A stretch of 64,000 nucleotides of DNA from Pseudanabaena mucicola FACHB-723. GTDB taxonomy: Bacteria > Cyanobacteriota > Cyanobacteriia > Pseudanabaenales > Pseudanabaenaceae. The notes beneath the pieces are model-generated. The model saw only the letters and a list, made by a program, of their open reading frames with translations, searched no databases and had not been told where the DNA came from. The DNA lies in NCBI RefSeq assembly GCF_014696385.1, contig NZ_JACJQB010000002.1:62001-126000 (forward strand), given 5' to 3'. The position numbers and the translations under genes are program-made. Positions 63,146 through 64,000 of the stretch are shown piece by piece; position 1 is the stretch's first letter; each line of letters begins with the position of its first letter.

Positions 63146-64000
63146 ATGCTAGTACAAAACAGCATTTATCTTGATCTGGCGATTGTAGGTGAGCCCCTTA
63201 CCATCAAGTCTGATGTGACCATTATTGCCGCAATTAGACTCATGAATCAGTCCCTACATGCTGCGGAAATAGAACATTGCGATCGCCGATTGTTAGAGTC
63301 TAGAGCTAGCTGCGTACTAGTAATGAATGGGCAGCAACTATTAGGAGTCTTTTCTAAATGGGATGTATTACGTTTAGTTGAAGAACAGGTAGATCTCTAC
63401 CAAACGCCGATGAACGAAGTGATTATGGCAACACCGATCCTCGTTAAGCGATCGCAAATTAAAGACTTTGAAATCATGTTCAATCTCTTGCAGCAGTCAC
63501 TATGTCGCCATCTAGTCATAGTCGATGAGAGTGATCAAGTAATCGGCATTGCCACCCAAGAAAGCATTCTCTTTGCTAAAAACAAGTTAACCGCAGATAC
63601 CTTAACCAATATTGATGCCCAAAAGAAAGCAGTCCTCACCGCAATTCCCGATTTAATCTATCGTGTCAGCGCCGATGGAGTCTATTTAGAATGTTTTGCG
63701 AGTAACTATGTCACAGATCTCCTGCCATCAGACTTTGACATAGTAGGCAAAAAGCTCTCCGATATCCTCACTCCTGAATTGTCATCGCGCAAACTCACCG
63801 CAATTCGCCAAGCAATCGCCACAGATCAAATACAAACCTTTGAGCAACAATGGCAAATCAATGACGTAGTGCAGTATGAGGAGGTGCAAATTGTCAGGGT
63901 CAGCGATCAAGAAGCCTTGACCATTATCTCGAATATTAGCGATCGCAAACGAGCCGAAGAATCACTCCGAGAATCAGAAATGCGGTTTAGAAGTGTATTC
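63146..64000 (+). CDS. sensory protein with tandem CBS domains and PAS domains, cut by the right edge
   Basis: The frame starts at ATG 63146 (MLVQNSIYLDLAIVGEP) and is open for 285 codons to the edge. Two CBS domains are seen at about 10-80 and 90-150 (LTIKSDVTIIAAIRLMNQSL, QQLLGVFSKWDVLRLVEEQV, HLVIVDESDQVIGIATQESI). A PAS domain follows at about 160-270 (AVLTAIPDLIYRVSADGVYL) ending in NISDRKRAEESLRESEM, the link to a second PAS (RFRSVF). This is the plan of large cyanobacterial CBS-PAS/GAF kinases or diguanylate cyclases. The output domain lies outside the window. Confidence 0.85.
   Translation, partial: MLVQNSIYLDLAIVGEPLTIKSDVTIIAAIRLMNQSLHAAEIEHCDRRLLESRASCVLVMNGQQLLGVFSKWDVLRLVEEQVDLYQTPMNEVIMATPILVKRSQIKDFEIMFNLLQQSLCRHLVIVDESDQVIGIATQESILFAKNKLTADTLTNIDAQKKAVLTAIPDLIYRVSADGVYLECFASNYVTDLLPSDFDIVGKKLSDILTPELSSRKLTAIRQAIATDQIQTFEQQWQINDVVQYEEVQIVRVSDQEALTIISNISDRKRAEESLRESEMRFRSVF

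Overview
The window reads as chromosomal DNA of a cyanobacterium. The evidence is a set of lineage-marker genes: the circadian/phycobilisome regulator RpaA, a LabA-type NYN protein, a PsbP-like lipoprotein, a PixD-type BLUF photoreceptor, MPBQ/MSBQ methyltransferase, a solanesyl-diphosphate-type prenyl synthase, a CrtD-like desaturase, the split ribosomal operon rpsM-rpsK-rpoA-rplQ-truA-rplM-rpsI, and families found almost only in cyanobacteria (DUF2605, DUF2973, DUF1830). The palindrome GCGATCGC (HIP1) is scattered through genes and spacers. The overall character (moderately AT-rich, single-copy housekeeping genes, Uma2, HicAB and DUF29 accessory genes) would fit a Pseudanabaena-like lineage, but that is inference only.

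Layout. 1-6.6 kb: end of a VIT/VWA protein, a long gene-free stretch with an orphan terminator, a zinc-ribbon protein, a VOC protein, accC facing mazG, the DUF2605-DUF2973-DUF1636 run, and a fasciclin-domain protein. 6.7-12 kb: a PatA-like response regulator, then a leftward trio (DUF2325 coiled-coil protein, DUF2805 protein, large TPR-CHAT protease-like protein). 12-24.3 kb: deoC, two unknown genes, gnd, DUF29, anmK, rpsB, a UGT-like glycosyltransferase, mrp, a STAS protein converging on a response-regulator/PP2C phosphatase, and psbP. 24.3-25.8 kb: a MITE-like element, pixD-like BLUF gene, and a secreted protein. 25.9-30 kb: the seven-gene ribosomal/RNA-polymerase operon with its own promoter. 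30-43 kb: labA, metG, ilvD, a lipoprotein, tadA, two unknown genes, glgA, an inverse-autotransporter-like beta-barrel/beta-helix protein, rpaA, and sds. 43-52 kb: a Uma2 gene, a hicB-hicA-hicB locus, crtD, thiO-like and FHA genes placed back to back, and the tig-clpP-clpX proteolysis operon. 52-64 kb: a hybrid histidine kinase, a RelE-like toxin-antitoxin pair, MBOAT acyltransferase plus DUF1830, MPBQ methyltransferase, a B12/radical-SAM protein, a Uma2-GTPase pair, a disulfide-reductase-fold protein without its redox cysteines, and the start of a CBS-PAS sensor protein running off the right edge.

The most distinctive feature is the density of long, near-perfect hairpins between genes. At least two dozen are visible, several with a shared GC core (GCGGCG, a 3-nt A-rich loop, CGCCGC), many placed as shared terminators of converging genes and some containing the stop codons of both neighbours. 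One related hairpin is enclosed by 25-bp inverted ends and an 8-bp direct repeat and looks like a MITE, which suggests a mobile origin for part of the family. I saw no rRNA, tRNA, CRISPR array, transposase gene, prophage or complete biosynthetic cluster in the window.
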